A program made the position numbers and the translations under genes. Below the pieces are notes generated by a model that worked only from the letters and a program-made list of their open reading frames with translations, was not told the origin of the DNA and did not search any database. Below are positions 1 through 7,980 of a DNA stretch of 64,000 nucleotides, in pieces. The stretch's first letter is position 1. Each line of letters starts with the position of its first letter. The DNA is from Amycolatopsis iheyensis (GTDB lineage: Bacteria > Actinomycetota > Actinomycetes > Mycobacteriales > Pseudonocardiaceae), in NCBI RefSeq assembly GCF_024703995.1, contig NZ_JAMXQV010000040.1:1-64000 (forward strand), read 5' to 3'.

Positions 1-5
1 GTAGT

Positions 6-124
6 GTTTCGGTGGTTTTAGCGTCAGGGAAACGCCCGGTCCCATTCCGAACCCGGAAGCTAAGCCTGACAGCGCCGATGGTACTGCAACCGAAGGGTTG
101 TGGGAGAGTAGGACACCGCCGAAC
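6..124 (+). rRNA. rrf: 5S ribosomal RNA
   Basis: Matches the actinobacterial 5S rRNA. The 5' GTTTCGGTGG pairs with the 3' CACCGCCGAAC to form helix I, and the internal block CCCATTCCGAACCCGGAAGC is the universally conserved loop B/helix III region. The length of about 119 nt is normal. It stands at the left edge of the window, so the 16S and 23S genes of the same operon should lie just outside. The exact ends could be off by a few bases. Confidence 0.97.
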
Positions 125-133
125 TTAACGATG

Positions 134-180
134 GGAAAGGCCCCGGTCGAGAACTTCACGGTTCTCCCGGGGCCTTTTCT
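134..180 (+). terminator. Intrinsic terminator of the rRNA operon
   Basis: Ten bases after the 5S end an AAAGGCCCCGG arm pairs with CCGGGGCCTTTT, the stem continuing through GAGAAC/GTTCTC around a short loop and ending in a T-run. This is a classical rho-independent terminator ending the rRNA transcript. Confidence 0.9.
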
Positions 181-190
181 CATGCCCAGC

Positions 191-480
191 CACGCGAGCC
201 GACCCTCCAGGCACGCGAGCCGACCCTTCAATCACGTGTGATGCCCTTCCAGTCACAGGTGATGCCCCTCTGGTCACACGTGATGCCCGCTGAATCACGG
301 GTGGTGCCCCGCTTGCACCGGCCGGCCGTGCGGCAACGCGGCACTGGTGTGATTGAAGCCGGAACTCGCGTGATCGAAGCCCGCACTCGCGTGATTGAAG
401 GCGGATCTCGCGTGATTGGCCGGGCATCGCGTGTGATCAGAGGGGCATCACTCGTGATTGGAGGGGCTTCGCTTGGGGTT
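191..480. repeat. Two opposed arrays of degenerate 21-bp tandem repeats
   Basis: From 191 to 316 about six units of 21 bp begin with CAC (positions 191, 212, 233, 254, 275, 296), of the type CAC-GYG-NGA-NGCCCNTCNANT. From about 331 to 480 another six units have the reverse-complement orientation and end in GTG at 349, 370, 391, 412, 433 and 454, each exactly 21 bp apart. A spacer of about 30 bp (316-345) separates the two arms, so the whole block is a large imperfect inverted repeat made of tandem repeats. The period equals seven codons and open frames run through it, but no ribosome site or credible protein is seen. It fills the gap between the rRNA terminator and the terminator of the next gene. 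Confidence 0.85.
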
Positions 481-497
481 GGAGGGGGCACGGGTAT

Positions 498-531
498 GAA
501 AAGGGGCCAGGCGCGAAGCGCCTGGCCCCTT
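498..531 (-). terminator. Intrinsic terminator of the L,D-transpeptidase gene
   Basis: A perfect hairpin with arms AGGGGCCAGGCGC (502-514) and GCGCCTGGCCCCT (518-530) and a GAA loop. Read on the minus strand it is followed by TTTT. It sits 17 bp after the stop codon of the transpeptidase gene. Confidence 0.85.
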
Positions 532-547
532 GGGGTACAGAGAAGGG

Positions 548-1759
548 TTACTTCAGGGCGGAGCCGGCTTGCCAGTCGGCCCAGGACTTGGACCAGTCGC
601 CGTACAGGTCCCAGACCGGGAGCTGGGGGCCGCCCGAGTTGGTCACCTCCACGACGTCACCCAAGCCCATGTTCTGGAAGAACCACTGGGCGTTCGCGCC
701 GTTCAGGTTGATGCACCCGTGCGACACGTTCGAGCTGCCCTGCTGCCCGACGCTGTTCGGGTTCTCGTGGACGAACTCGCCGTCGTTCGAAATGCGCTCG
801 GAGAACTTCTCGTTCGACCGGTATGCCTTCGGGTCCGGCGGGCAGACGCCGTACGTGCAGGAGTCCATCGTGTAGTTGGCCTGCTTGTCCGAAATGACGT
901 GCGCACCCAAATGCGTCGGGGTCGCGTCCTTGCCCATCGAGATCGGCATCGACTTCACCATCGCGCCGTTGTGGAAGATCTGCATCTGCTCGGTGTTCCC
1001 GTCCGCCTTCGCGATCCAGGAATCGTGCACCTTGTACGTTTCCGTGCGGTCTTCCGCGCCGAACACGCCACCGCCGAAGTCGACGCCGTAGATCTTGGCC
1101 GTCACCTTCAGCGTGGTGCCGGCCTTCCAGTACTCCTTCGGCCGGTAGTGGACGTTCGAGTCGTCGATCCAGTACCAGCTGCCCTCCTGCTTCGGCGTCG
1201 ACTCCACCGTGAGGGCCTTCTCCACCGCCGCCTTGTTCTTGACGGCGATCTTGCCGAAGCTGAACACGATCGGCTGGCCGACGCCGACGCCCGAGCTCGC
1301 CACCGCGGACGGCGCCGGGATCAGGTTGGCGTTCGCCTGCTTCTTCGGCGCCATCGTGGAGATCTGGTTGTCCTGCTCGATCGGCTTCCCGTCGGCGCCC
1401 TGGGCGTGCGCGACGATCTTGTACGTCGAGCCGTAGCCGAGGACCTCGGTCGAGGTCCAGCTCGAGCCGTCGTCGGCCAGCTTGCCGGCGACCGTCTTCC
1501 CCTTGGCGGTGTTGGTCACCGTCACGTCGAGGAGCTTCCCGTTGGCCGCCTTGACGACGATCGGTGTCGCGGGGTTGACGCCGGTGCCGTTCGCGGGCTC
1601 GAACGTCACCGCGACCGGCGTCGCGGACGCCGACGCCGAACCGGACGTGGGCGCCCCACCGGCGGGCGAACCGCCGTCGTCACCGGACGAGCAGGCGGAA
1701 AGCAGCAGTGCTCCGGCGAGGATTCCGGCCACCGAAAGTAAAATCTTCTTGGGGAGCAT
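548..1759 (-). CDS. L,D-transpeptidase lipoprotein (YkuD fold, LdtMt2-like)
   Basis: Predicted envelope enzyme that makes 3-3 cross-links between meso-diaminopimelate residues of peptidoglycan. The 403-residue product starts with a lipoprotein signal: a charged N-terminus, a hydrophobic stretch and lipobox LLSAC with the lipidated Cys at residue 23. A Gly/Ser/Ala linker follows, then two Ig-like regions and a C-terminal YkuD catalytic domain with the active-site motif SHGCINLN (His347, Cys349). The layout is that of mycobacterial LdtMt2. I chose the ATG at 1757-1759 because the upstream in-frame start would put twelve polar residues before the signal peptide. It is a monocistronic gene with its own terminator. 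Assignment to the family is firm; which paralogue it matches is inferred. Confidence 0.93.
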   Translation of the reverse strand: MLPKKILLSVAGILAGALLLSACSSGDDGGSPAGGAPTSGSASASATPVAVTFEPANGTGVNPATPIVVKAANGKLLDVTVTNTAKGKTVAGKLADDGSSWTSTEVLGYGSTYKIVAHAQGADGKPIEQDNQISTMAPKKQANANLIPAPSAVASSGVGVGQPIVFSFGKIAVKNKAAVEKALTVESTPKQEGSWYWIDDSNVHYRPKEYWKAGTTLKVTAKIYGVDFGGGVFGAEDRTETYKVHDSWIAKADGNTEQMQIFHNGAMVKSMPISMGKDATPTHLGAHVISDKQANYTMDSCTYGVCPPDPKAYRSNEKFSERISNDGEFVHENPNSVGQQGSSNVSHGCINLNGANAQWFFQNMGLGDVVEVTNSGGPQLPVWDLYGDWSKSWADWQAGSALK

Positions 1760-1863
1760 ATTGTCTCTTTTTGAGGAATTGGGATCGGCGGGCATTCGTC
1801 ATCAAAACTACGCGATAGCGATGACGTTCTTCCCGGCGGTTCGGTGCATCGGCGTGACGCGGA

Positions 1864-2739
1864 TCACGTGACGACGAGCCCCGGAGCCCCGTAGAGTCCC
1901 GGCCCCCGCACGGAGATCCCCTCCAGGAACTCCCGCGCGGCCGTGTACGCCTCTTCCGCCAGTGCTTCGGTGTGCCCGAAATCGAGCGGGTTCACACGCA
2001 CCGGCGCCGGCCCGGGCAGGTACACCACGGGCACGGAACCGGCTGCCAGCGGCGCTTCCAGCACCGCCTGGTTCCGCATGCTGATCATCGCGGTGAACAT
2101 CATCACCTCGGCGAACGTCCGCGGCGCGCCCGGCAGCTTCCCGGGGAACGCGCAGTCCAGCACCACCAGCGACTTCGCGCCCATGGTCAGCGCCTGCCGC
2201 ATCGGCACGTTCGCGACGAGCCCACCGTCGTAGAGCAGCTGCCCGTCGTGCTCCACCGGCGGGAAGATCCCGGGGATCGCGCAGCTCGCCAGCAGCGGCT
2301 CGAGCAGCCGGCCGGACCGGATCAGCAACGGCTCGGCCGTCTCGACCTGCGTCGTGACGACGCCGAGCGGCAGCGCCAGCTCCTCGAACCGCGTCGAACC
2401 GCCGAGGTGGTCGGCGATGATCCCCGCCAGCCCGGAGTTGGGGAACAGGTGCGTCTTGCTCTGCGTCAGCGTCCGGACGCGGCTCAGCACGCCGCCAGGG
2501 AAGGCCTCGGCCCGCGTCATGTGCGCCCAGATGCCGCGCAGCCGCTCGAGCACGTCGTCGGGGGCGGCGGTGGCGGCCAGGACCGCCGCGTTGAGCGAGC
2601 CGACCGACGTGCCGACGACGAGGTCCGGCGCGACACCCCGCTCGGTCAGCGCGCGCAACATGCCGACCTGCATCGCGCCGAGGCTGCCGCCACCGCCGAG
2701 GACGAAGCCGACCGGCCGGGGAAGATCCGCGAGACTCAT
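1864..2739 (-). CDS. Patatin-like phospholipase family protein
   Basis: Predicted serine acyl hydrolase of the patatin family acting on lipid esters. The 291-residue protein shows the three family signatures: the Gly-rich oxyanion loop GGGGSLGAMQ (residues 15-24), the nucleophile elbow GTSVGS with Ser45, and a DGG motif in YDGGL carrying the dyad Asp at about residue 180. There is no signal peptide, so it is probably cytoplasmic. The open frame extends well upstream, but that part overlaps the divergent LysR gene and looks non-coding; the start at MSLADLPRP (ATG 2737-2739) puts the oxyanion loop at the expected place. It is transcribed divergently from the LysR regulator across 70 bp, a common arrangement for regulator and target. 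The true substrate is unknown. Confidence 0.88.
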   Translation of the reverse strand: MSLADLPRPVGFVLGGGGSLGAMQVGMLRALTERGVAPDLVVGTSVGSLNAAVLAATAAPDDVLERLRGIWAHMTRAEAFPGGVLSRVRTLTQSKTHLFPNSGLAGIIADHLGGSTRFEELALPLGVVTTQVETAEPLLIRSGRLLEPLLASCAIPGIFPPVEHDGQLLYDGGLVANVPMRQALTMGAKSLVVLDCAFPGKLPGAPRTFAEVMMFTAMISMRNQAVLEAPLAAGSVPVVYLPGPAPVRVNPLDFGHTEALAEEAYTAAREFLEGISVRGPGLYGAPGLVVT

Positions 2740-2809
2740 ACCGCCGAATGTAGTAAGCCCGACTTTCGCAGGTCGTGCCGGCCGTGAAGCCGGCGTTAAC
2801 CTGCTGGGC

Positions 2810-3751
2810 GTGGCCGAGCTGGAGCTGCGCCATCTCAGGGCCGTCCGCGCCGTCGCGGACGGCGGCAGCGTGAGCCGCGCGGCCACCGTCCTCGGCGTCA
2901 GCCAGCCCGCGCTCACCGCGCAGCTCAAGCGCATCGAGCGGATCCTCGGCGGCGAGCTGTTCGTCCGCGGCCCCAGCGGCGTCCGCCCGACCGAGCTCGG
3001 CCGGTTCGTGCTCGCCCGCGCCGACGCGCTGCTGTCGGACATGCAGGCCCTCGTCGCCTCCGCCCGGCGGCACGGCGAGAGCGGGCCCGAGTCGCTGCGG
3101 ATCGGGTACGTGCCGCTGCTCATCATCGGCCGCTTCATCGAGGAGCTGGGGGAGCGCGACCTCGACGTCCAGACCTACGCCGAGCCCGCGTCGCTGATGC
3201 TGCTCAAGCTGCTGTCCACCGGCCGCGTCGACGTCGCGCTGCTCGAACGCTTCGACGGCACCGAAACGCACCACTTCACCGGGCTGGCCGTGCGGACGCT
3301 CGCCACCGAACCCATCTTCGTCGGCATCGCCGAGGGGCACCCGGCGATCCGCGACGGCGTCGTCGACCTGGCGGACCTGGCCGGCTGCGACTGGATTCTC
3401 CCGCCACCACACGAAAACTGCGTGCGCGTGCGGTTCCTGCAGGCCTGCGCGGCCGCCGGGTTCACGCCGCGCGTGCGGCACTTCACGTCCGAGGCCGGCA
3501 CCGCGGGGACGCTCATCGCCCAGGGCGCGGTCTGCCTCGCGCAGGCGGCTTCCGCGCCGCCGCCGGGTCTCGTCGCGCTGCCCCTGGCCGGCGACCCGCT
3601 GTGGACGACGTTGCTGTTCGCGACCCGCGAGGACGACGCCCGCACGTCGACGACGGACGAGGTGTTCCGGTGCGCGGAAGTCGCCTACACGGCGTCGCGG
3701 CAACGGAATCCGCACTTCGCGCGCTGGTGCGGGCTCACGCCCGCTCGATAG
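2810..3751 (+). CDS. LysR-family transcriptional regulator
   Basis: A DNA-binding regulator of 313 residues. The N-terminal winged HTH is typical (ELRHLRAVRAVADGG, then SRAATVLGVSQPALTAQLKR as recognition region), followed by a periplasmic-binding-protein-like effector domain from about residue 90. The start is the GTG at 2810, which places the HTH at residues 4-60 as usual; the longer open frame upstream is a shadow of the patatin gene. It is divergent from the patatin-like gene and may control it, an inference from layout alone. The effector is unknown. Confidence 0.9.
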   Translation: MAELELRHLRAVRAVADGGSVSRAATVLGVSQPALTAQLKRIERILGGELFVRGPSGVRPTELGRFVLARADALLSDMQALVASARRHGESGPESLRIGYVPLLIIGRFIEELGERDLDVQTYAEPASLMLLKLLSTGRVDVALLERFDGTETHHFTGLAVRTLATEPIFVGIAEGHPAIRDGVVDLADLAGCDWILPPPHENCVRVRFLQACAAAGFTPRVRHFTSEAGTAGTLIAQGAVCLAQAASAPPPGLVALPLAGDPLWTTLLFATREDDARTSTTDEVFRCAEVAYTASRQRNPHFARWCGLTPAR

Positions 3752-3850
3752 GCGGCATAACGCCGGTGTTATCCCCGCTGGGATTACTGCCCGGCGCGGC
3801 AACGGGAGAAGCTCACGAAGTCCCCACCTGTTGCCGACAAGGAGCAACGA

Positions 3851-4414
3851 ATGCACCTCAGACGAGCAATGGCGCTCGGCGCGCTGTGCGTGGGCCTCAC
3901 CGGCCTGCTCTCCCCGCCCGCGAGTGCGACGACCGAGGCGACCACGCTGTCGATCAGCCAGCTGGTCCAGGAGCAGAACCAGTGGTGCTGGGCCGCGAGC
4001 GGCCTGACCATCGCCCGGTTCCTCGGCTACGGAACGAACGTCAGCCAGAACACCTTCTGCGACTACTCGCGCGGCTACCCGGCCGGTTCGCAGTGCCCCA
4101 ACCAGGCCGGCGAGCTGACCTACGTCCAGCGCGGCTACCAGGCGCTGGGGCTGCGGCCCGGCACGGTGACCGGCGCGCTGAGCCTGGCGTCGGTGCAGAG
4201 CGAGATCGGCGCGCGGCGCCCGATCGAGACCGGCATCTACTGGACGGCCGGCGGCGGGCACGCCCAGGTCATCTACGGCTACGACGCCAGCGGGCTGATC
4301 TACTACGGCGACCCGTGGCCGACCAGCCAGCGCTACAGCGCGATGGCGCACTCGAGCTATGTCCGCAATGGACAGTTCCAGTGGGCGCAGTCCCTCTACC
4401 GGATCGGGGCGTGA
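3851..4414 (+). CDS. Secreted papain-like cysteine protease (C39/C70-like)
   Basis: A 187-residue exported protein. Residues 1-26 form a signal peptide ending in PASA. The mature part carries QNQWCWAAS with catalytic Cys46 preceded by the oxyanion Gln, then GGGHAQVIYGYD with His137, and DPWP with Asp154, the order and spacing of papain-like bacterial peptidases related to AvrRpt2 (PF12385-type). Two further cysteines (70 and 82) could form a disulfide. The ribosome site AAGGAG precedes the ATG. The next gene starts one base after the stop, so the two are almost surely co-transcribed. The substrate is unknown; a processing, competition or cell-surface role is possible. Confidence 0.82.
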   Translation: MHLRRAMALGALCVGLTGLLSPPASATTEATTLSISQLVQEQNQWCWAASGLTIARFLGYGTNVSQNTFCDYSRGYPAGSQCPNQAGELTYVQRGYQALGLRPGTVTGALSLASVQSEIGARRPIETGIYWTAGGGHAQVIYGYDASGLIYYGDPWPTSQRYSAMAHSSYVRNGQFQWAQSLYRIGA

Positions 4415-4415
4415 G

Positions 4416-5156
4416 ATGAACCTCTTCCGTGGACTCGTGGTCCTGGTCGCGGGTGCGGCCCTCGTGCTCGGCTTCGGCGAGACGGCTTCCGCCGCGTCCC
4501 CCGACGACGTCGTGGCCGCGGTGAAGTCGGCCGACAAGCAGCTTTCGGCGTTCTACGGCCAGCTCGACCGGCGGGCCGGCGTCGCGCGTCTGGACGCCGT
4601 GCAGGCGCCGCGCGTGGACGGCGCGCCGGCTCAGGTGTTCTCGCTCGATCCCGCGTTCGTGGCCGGGACGCCGGGCGCGGCGCCGGCGTCGTTCGCCTAC
4701 TACGCGGTGCGCACGACGGCGTCGACCGGCCGCCAGGCGACCGTGTGGGTGACCCGTGCGGCCGACGGCTGGGAAGCGACCAACTTCACCACCGGCACCG
4801 AGGAGCTGACGTACCCGGCGCAGGCCGGCAGCGACCTGGTGTTCACCGAGCCGCAGGTCAACGCGTGGTACCGGGTGCGCGACGGCCGCGTGCTGGCGTT
4901 GAACGACCCGGCCCGGCAGCGCGTCGGCGACGGCGTGACGCTGGCGGCGTACCAGCAGCTGGTGCACCGGCTGTACGGCGACAAGCTGCCCGGCTCGGCG
5001 TACCGCGCGCAGGGCAAGCTCGGTGGTTACGACCTCGCCGCGGCGCCGGCTCCGGCGCCGGGCACCGGATCCTGGCCGTTCGTCGCCGGTGGGGCGCTGT
5101 TGGCGCTCGGCTTGATCGGCTGGGCCACCGGCAAGGCGGCGCGCGCCCGCCGCTGA
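4416..5156 (+). CDS. Exported, C-terminally membrane-anchored protein of unknown function
   Basis: Not recognised as a named family. The 246-residue product has an N-terminal signal peptide (cut near ASAA, residue 24), a soluble region of about 180 residues that is Tyr- and Val-rich, then a Pro/Ala linker (APAPAPGTG), one C-terminal transmembrane helix and an Arg/Lys tail (KAARARR). This is the topology of a surface-anchored protein but without an LPXTG sortase signal. Its start codon lies one base after the stop of the papain-like protease gene, so it may be a partner, substrate or inhibitor of that protease. That role is inferred from position only. Confidence 0.8.
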   Translation: MNLFRGLVVLVAGAALVLGFGETASAASPDDVVAAVKSADKQLSAFYGQLDRRAGVARLDAVQAPRVDGAPAQVFSLDPAFVAGTPGAAPASFAYYAVRTTASTGRQATVWVTRAADGWEATNFTTGTEELTYPAQAGSDLVFTEPQVNAWYRVRDGRVLALNDPARQRVGDGVTLAAYQQLVHRLYGDKLPGSAYRAQGKLGGYDLAAAPAPAPGTGSWPFVAGGALLALGLIGWATGKAARARR

Positions 5157-5161
5157 CGCCG

Positions 5162-5200
5162 GGGGGTGCGGTCCGGGAGACCGGGCCGCACCCCGGGTTT
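5162..5200 (+). terminator. Hairpin after the protease/partner operon
   Basis: GGGGTGCGG (5163-5171) pairs with CCGCACCCC (5186-5194), with further GGG/CCC pairing possible in the loop and a short TTT after it. It starts six bases after the preceding stop codon. No long T-run, so termination strength is uncertain. Confidence 0.55.
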
Positions 5201-5202
5201 CA

Positions 5203-5289
5203 AGCGCCCCAATGTGGCGTTCGGTGCGTCCAACGCACCGAACGCCACATTGGGTGCGTTGGACGCACCCAATGCCACATTGGGGCGCT
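5203..5289. repeat. Dispersed multi-hairpin intergenic element, copy 1 (87 bp)
   Basis: Bounded by inverted ends AGCGCCCCAATGTGGC (5203-5218) and GCCACATTGGGGCGCT (5274-5289). Inside are two nested palindromes, GTTCGGTGCGT...ACGCACCGAAC and a GGTGCGTTGGACGCACC type hairpin, so the whole segment can fold into one long or several short stem-loops. It lies between two convergent genes. Nearly identical copies occur at 40446-40592 and 61931-62017. It may act as a bidirectional terminator, but its recurrence suggests a repeat family. Confidence 0.88.
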
Positions 5290-5292
5290 TTG

Positions 5293-5949
5293 TCAGGGGA
5301 CGCGCTCGGGCTCGGGCTCCGGGGGAGTGAGGGTCTTGCGCTTCTTCAGGCGGAGCAGGAAGAAGACTCCGGCCGCGGCCAGGATCGCGACCACGATCAG
5401 GCCGCCCGTGTTCAACGCGCCTTCGATGCGCTTCGCGGCCTCGCCCAGGGCCGCGCCGATGCTGATGTGGACCAGGGACCAGCAGAACGCGCCCGCCGCG
5501 GCCGCCGGGAGGAACTTGCGGAACGGCAGGCCCGACGTGCCCGCCGCGGCCGGGGTCAGGGTGCGGATCACCGGGAGGAAGCGGGCGAAGAACACCGCCC
5601 ACGCGCCGCGGCGTTCCAGGACCGACGTCGCCTTGTCCCACGCCTCGAGGCCGTACTTGCGGATCAGCTTCGTCTCGCGCAGGCGGGGTCCGAAGCGGCG
5701 GCCGATCACGTAGCCGAGGGCGTCGCCCGCGGTGGCGCAGACCGTGACCACCAGCCACAGGACCACGAACCGCGCGACGGTGTTCGCGGTCGTCGCGGCG
5801 ATCAGCAGGCCGGATTCGCCCGGGGCGAGGAACCCGAGCCCGATCGTGCACTCGGCGAACACCAGGCCGCCGGTGGCCGCGACGAGCCCCGGTTCCGGGA
5901 GTCCTTGCAACCAGCTGAGGAGGTCCGAAACCAGGGCCATGCCCGCCAC
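5293..5949 (-). CDS. DedA-family membrane protein (VTT/SNARE-associated domain)
   Basis: An integral membrane protein of 218 residues. DedA proteins are thought to act in phospholipid or undecaprenyl-phosphate movement and envelope homeostasis. Family features include FLAPGESG near residue 40, GDALGYVIGRRFG in the middle, and the conserved RFLPVIRTLTPAAAG re-entrant motif at about residues 122-136, followed by two hydrophobic segments and a charged Lys/Arg/Pro/Glu tail. The start may be the GTG at 5949, which has GGAT at suitable distance, or the ATG at 5940; the longer is given. The gene is monocistronic and ends three bases from the multi-hairpin element. Confidence 0.9.
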   Translation of the reverse strand: MAGMALVSDLLSWLQGLPEPGLVAATGGLVFAECTIGLGFLAPGESGLLIAATTANTVARFVVLWLVVTVCATAGDALGYVIGRRFGPRLRETKLIRKYGLEAWDKATSVLERRGAWAVFFARFLPVIRTLTPAAAGTSGLPFRKFLPAAAAGAFCWSLVHISIGAALGEAAKRIEGALNTGGLIVVAILAAAGVFFLLRLKKRKTLTPPEPEPERVP

Positions 5950-5985
5950 TTTACCGATCCTTTAAGGACCGTGGGGTGACGTGCG

Positions 5986-6987
5986 TCACCGCGCCAGCAG
6001 CGACGCGGCTTCCTGCGCGGCGGGGCCTTCGGCGGCGAGGTGGGCCAGGTTCTCCGGCAGGTCCTCGCCGCGGTGGGCCTTCGTCTGGGCATAGAGGCGT
6101 CCGGCGCGGTACGACGACCGCACCAGCGGTCCGGCCATCACGCCGGCGAAGCCCATCGCTTCCGCCGCGTGAGAGTGCTCGACGAACTCCTCCGGCTTCA
6201 CCCACCGGTCCACCGGGTGGTGCCGCGGGGAGGGGCGCAGGTACTGGGTGATCGTCAGGATCTCGCAACCCGCGTCGACCAGGTCCTGCATCGCCGGCGC
6301 GACCTCGTCGGGCGTCTCGCCCATGCCGAGGATCAGGTTCGACTTCGTCACCAGACCGGCTTCGCGCGCGGCGGTGATGACTTCCAGGGACCGGGCGTAC
6401 CGGAAACCGGGCCGGATCCGCTTGAAGATGCGCGGCACCGTCTCCACGTTGTGGGCCAGCACCTCGGGCCGCGACCCGAACACCTCGGCCAGCTGCGCAG
6501 GGTCGGCGTTGAAGTCCGGGATCAGCAACTCCACACCCGTACCCGGATTCAAAGCATGAATCTGACGCACGGTCTCCGCGTACAGCCAAGCGCCACCATC
6601 GGGAAGATCATCCCGAGCCACACCAGTCACAGTGGAGTACCGCAAGCCCATCGCCTGCACCGACTCCGCAACCTTCCGCGGCTCGGTGCGATCGAGAGCA
6701 GCGGGCTTACCGGTGTCGATCTGACAGAAGTCACATCGGCGGGTGCATTGGTCACCGCCGATGAGGAACGTGGCCTCACGGTCTTCCCAGCACTCGTAGA
6801 TGTTGGGACAACCGGCCTCTTCGCACACCGTGTGCAGACCCTCGCGACGCACGAGACCCTTGAGTTCGGTGAACTCCGGCCCCATCCGCACCCGCGTCTT
6901 GATCCACGGCGGCTTCTTCTCGATCGGCGTCTCACTGTTGCGGACTTCCAGACGCAGCAGCTTCCGGCCTTCAGGCGCAGCACTCAC
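5986..6987 (-). CDS. lipA: Lipoyl synthase (radical SAM)
   Basis: Inserts two sulfur atoms into the octanoyl group carried by lipoyl domains, the last step of de novo lipoate formation. The 333-residue protein has both iron-sulfur cluster motifs: the auxiliary cluster Cys55, Cys60, Cys66 (CEEAGCPNIYEC) and the radical-SAM cluster Cys81, Cys85, Cys88 (CTRRCDFC), plus the C-terminal RSSY segment whose Ser ligates the auxiliary cluster. Length and order are standard; the start is a GTG at 6985-6987. It lies near lipB, sucB and lpd but not adjacent to lipB. Codon use shifts sharply inside the gene: about 6500-6780 uses GAT, GGT, GCT, CGT, ATT and TTG freely, unlike the flanking parts. Confidence 0.97.
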   Translation of the reverse strand: MSAAPEGRKLLRLEVRNSETPIEKKPPWIKTRVRMGPEFTELKGLVRREGLHTVCEEAGCPNIYECWEDREATFLIGGDQCTRRCDFCQIDTGKPAALDRTEPRKVAESVQAMGLRYSTVTGVARDDLPDGGAWLYAETVRQIHALNPGTGVELLIPDFNADPAQLAEVFGSRPEVLAHNVETVPRIFKRIRPGFRYARSLEVITAAREAGLVTKSNLILGMGETPDEVAPAMQDLVDAGCEILTITQYLRPSPRHHPVDRWVKPEEFVEHSHAAEAMGFAGVMAGPLVRSSYRAGRLYAQTKAHRGEDLPENLAHLAAEGPAAQEAASLLAR

Positions 6988-7011
6988 GCCTCAACCGTAC
7001 GCCCGTCCGGG

Positions 7012-7962
7012 CTACGCGGGATCGGGGGTGATCCCCGTCAACTCGGCCGTGAGCTCCCACAACGCGGACCCCAGCTGCTCGATCCGCGCGGTGGCGAGCG
7101 TGGGCACTCGCACGGGGTAGCCGCGGAGGTTGCCGAGGCCGCGCGGAGCGAAATACGAACCCCCGGAGACGCCGTCCGCGGTGGCCGCGTAGAGCTGGGG
7201 GAGCGCGCCGAGGCGGGGGCCCTGGGCGAACAGGACCTCGCCGATGCGGTGGCCGCCGGCGATGACCGAGCGGACCACCGGGTTCGAATACGACCGGGCC
7301 ATGCCGCTGCCGAGGCCGGTCGCGGTGTAGCCGGGGTGGGCGGCGACGCTGAGGATCTCCGAGCCGGCCGCACGCAGCCGGCGGTCCAGTTCGACGGCGA
7401 AGACCTGGTCGGCGAGCTTCGACTGCCCGTACGCCGCGCCCGGGTTGTAGCGGCGGTGCTCGTAGTTCGGGTCGTCGAGGTGGATGCGGGCGCCGGTGGC
7501 GGCCAGGCTCGACAGCGTGACGACCCGCGCGTGGGCACCGCCGCGCAGGGCCGGCATCAGCAGCCAGGTCAGCGCCGCGTGGCCGAGGTAGTTCGTGCCG
7601 AACTGCAGCTCGAAGCCGTCGGCCGTGCGGCCGCGGGCGGTCGCCATCACGCCGGCGTTGTTGACCAGGACGTCGAGGGTGTCGCCGGAGCGTTCCCGGG
7701 CCGACGCGGCGGCCGCGCGCACCGAGGCGAGCTCGCTCAGGTCCAGTGGGATGAGCTCGGGCTCGGCGCCCGCGGCGGCCGCTTTGACGACGTCGAGTGC
7801 CTTCGCCCCGCGTTCGGCGGAGCGGCAGGCGAGGAACACGCGGGCCCCCTTGGCCGCGAGCACCTCGGCGGTGCGCAGGCCGAGCCCCGAGTTCGCCCCG
7901 GTGACCAGCGCGGTGCGGCCGGTCTGGTCGGGGATGTCGGCGTCGGTCCAGCGCTCCGTCAT
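7012..7962 (-). CDS. Short-chain dehydrogenase/reductase (retinol dehydrogenase/POR-like)
   Basis: An NAD(P)-dependent oxidoreductase of 316 residues. It has the Rossmann motif TGANSGLG (about residues 20-27), a following Arg in ACRS suggesting NADP preference, NNAG at about residue 95, and the catalytic YGQSK. The extended C-terminus with AHPGYTATGLG is typical of the retinol dehydrogenase and protochlorophyllide reductase-like branch common in actinomycetes. The natural substrate cannot be told. It lies 18 bp from the stop of the downstream-facing TetR-like gene (7981-8502), reading the same way, so the two may form one transcript. Confidence 0.88.
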   Translation of the reverse strand: MTERWTDADIPDQTGRTALVTGANSGLGLRTAEVLAAKGARVFLACRSAERGAKALDVVKAAAAGAEPELIPLDLSELASVRAAAASARERSGDTLDVLVNNAGVMATARGRTADGFELQFGTNYLGHAALTWLLMPALRGGAHARVVTLSSLAATGARIHLDDPNYEHRRYNPGAAYGQSKLADQVFAVELDRRLRAAGSEILSVAAHPGYTATGLGSGMARSYSNPVVRSVIAGGHRIGEVLFAQGPRLGALPQLYAATADGVSGGSYFAPRGLGNLRGYPVRVPTLATARIEQLGSALWELTAELTGITPDPA

Positions 7963-7980
7963 GCGCTTACTTAACCCCGT

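Noticed and set aside
191..480. CRISPR array
   Set aside because: Units are contiguous 21-mers without unique spacers and no cas genes exist nearby.
125..711. Open frames with seven-residue repeats on both strands
   Set aside because: They result from the 21-bp repeats (a multiple of three) and have no ribosome site or family; non-coding repeat is the simpler reading.
1808..4537. A 909-codon minus-strand open frame
   Set aside because: It is a shadow of the patatin, LysR, protease and partner genes in other frames; low-complexity Arg/Ala/Gly product and no motif.
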